NCBI RefSeq assembly: GCF_001613005.1
Contig: NZ_BDBN01000025.1
Span: 1 to 44,264 of the forward strand
Direction: 5' to 3'
Length of the DNA: 44,264 nucleotides
Source: Nocardia nova NBRC 15556
GTDB taxonomy: Bacteria > Actinomycetota > Actinomycetes > Mycobacteriales > Mycobacteriaceae
In this document: one piece after another, positions 43,707-44,264 of the stretch
Layout: each line of letters starts with the position of its first letter
Position numbering within the stretch: position 1 is the stretch's first letter
The notes under the pieces: generated by a model
What the model was told of the DNA's origin: nothing
What the model saw: the letters and a program-made list of their open reading frames with translations, nothing else
Database searches by the model: none
Translations under genes and position numbers: made by a program

Positions 43707-44264
43707 TCAGCTGGTGAGTTCGCGCTCCAACGGGGTGCGGAAGCGGGGGATGGCGCGCACGTCGCCGTACCAGGCGGCGGTGCGCTCGACCTCGGCGTCG
43801 ATCAGCGCTTTCGCATCGGCGCCGACGTCCTCCAGCAGCCGCCAGGCGATCTCGCCGTCGGCGCGCTGAGCCCAGCCGCCGACGATGCGGCCGTCCACCC
43901 AGATGCTCGGGCCGATGTTGCCGTTGGTGTCGAACAGGGCCGGGGCGTGCGGGCCGAGGAACCAGTCGCGCGACTGCCAGCCCATCGGAGTCGGATCCAG
44001 GGCCGGCAGGAGCGCCGCCCACGGTTCGGTCTCGGGTTCGGGATCCGTATCGTCGGACAGCATCACTCCGGGCCTGCCGTCGAGGTCGACTTCGGTGAGG
44101 TCGAGACTCGAAAGCGTCTTGCGCACATCCGTTTTCGTCCACCCCGTCCACCAGGTCAGATCCTCGACGGGAGCCGGTCCGAAGCTGCGCAGCCAGCGGC
44201 GGGCCAGTTCGGCGCGCGCCGCGTCGAGTGCGATCGGCTCGGCGTCGGCGGGTAGCCACGCCTC
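43707..44264 (-). CDS. Winged-helix (YcaQ/HTH_42-like) protein, 5' truncated
   Basis: The frame is open to the right edge, giving at least 185 residues; GTG 44126 lies inside the domain and is not the start. The visible part has LARRWLRSFGPAPVEDLTWWTGW, PALDPTPMGWQSRDWFLG and GPSIWVDGRIVGGWAQRADGEIAWRLLEDVG. These are typical of the winged-helix DNA-binding domain family that includes YcaQ/AlkX, DNA glycosylases acting on crosslinks or related proteins in actinobacteria. The catalytic QxQ/QxD-type motif, if present, would be upstream, outside the window. Confidence 0.8.
   Translation of the reverse strand, partial: EAWLPADAEPIALDAARAELARRWLRSFGPAPVEDLTWWTGWTKTDVRKTLSSLDLTEVDLDGRPGVMLSDDTDPEPETEPWAALLPALDPTPMGWQSRDWFLGPHAPALFDTNGNIGPSIWVDGRIVGGWAQRADGEIAWRLLEDVGADAKALIDAEVERTAAWYGDVRAIPRFRTPLERELTS

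Overview
The window looks like a chromosomal segment of a mycolata-type actinobacterium, most likely Nocardia or a close relative. The evidence is very high GC with strong third-position GC, frequent GTG starts, many starts that look leaderless, and a gene set (ctpE, dnaE1, ilvA, treX-treY, bioA-bioF-bioD, bioB-bsaP, nrtR-nadABC) that broadly matches a conserved block in Mycobacterium. The genus is an inference from remembered family sequences and synteny; no database was searched. I see no insertion sequence, prophage, CRISPR array, tRNA or rRNA.

Layout. 1-6.4 kb: the end of an unknown gene, an ADP-ribosylglycohydrolase, the CtpE-like P-type ATPase, a PhzF-fold isomerase, a RarD/EamA transporter and a VOC protein that seems to start at CTG, closed by a textbook intrinsic terminator. 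6.4-10 kb: a methyltransferase, a lipoprotein alpha/beta hydrolase and a beta-lactamase-fold hydrolase whose promoter overlaps a palindrome. 10-16 kb: ilvA, a Ddn-type F420 enzyme, a small membrane protein and dnaE1. 16-18.8 kb: a DUF2235 hydrolase and a secreted lytic transglycosylase with a CRP-like site upstream. 18.8-24.7 kb: treY and treX (no treZ here) and a MarR-GNAT fusion regulator. 24.7-31 kb: the biotin cluster bioA, methyltransferase, FAD monooxygenase, bioF, bioD, then a YjbR protein and a membrane-anchored hydrolase. 32-35.3 kb: an ABC importer (btuF, btuD, btuC) headed by a cobalamin riboswitch. 35.3-38.4 kb: the biotin repressor bioQ divergent from bioB-bsaP-DUF2567, then a small basic ORF. 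38.4-43.7 kb: a DedA protein and the NAD repressor nrtR divergent from nadA-nadB-nadC. The window ends inside a winged-helix (YcaQ-like) gene.

How it works together. Three near-identical palindromes (TGAAC-N3-GTTCA) lie before bioA, before bioF and between bioQ and bioB, so biotin synthesis reads as one BioQ regulon spread over about 11 kb. BsaP beside BioB fits its role in supporting the iron-sulfur enzyme. NrtR, with a degenerate Nudix motif, sits beside a 23-bp palindrome that overlaps its own -10 box and faces nadABC, giving local control of de novo NAD synthesis. The riboswitch assigns the ABC importer to corrinoid uptake. Many genes have a TANNNT box 6-8 nt before the start codon, which points to widespread leaderless transcription.

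The points most worth following up are the carboxyl-methyltransferase-type gene and the hydrolase around bioFD (a possible substitute BioC/BioH pair), the missing treZ, the CTG-start VOC gene, the alternating hairpin repeats upstream of dnaE1, and the unassigned palindromic operators.
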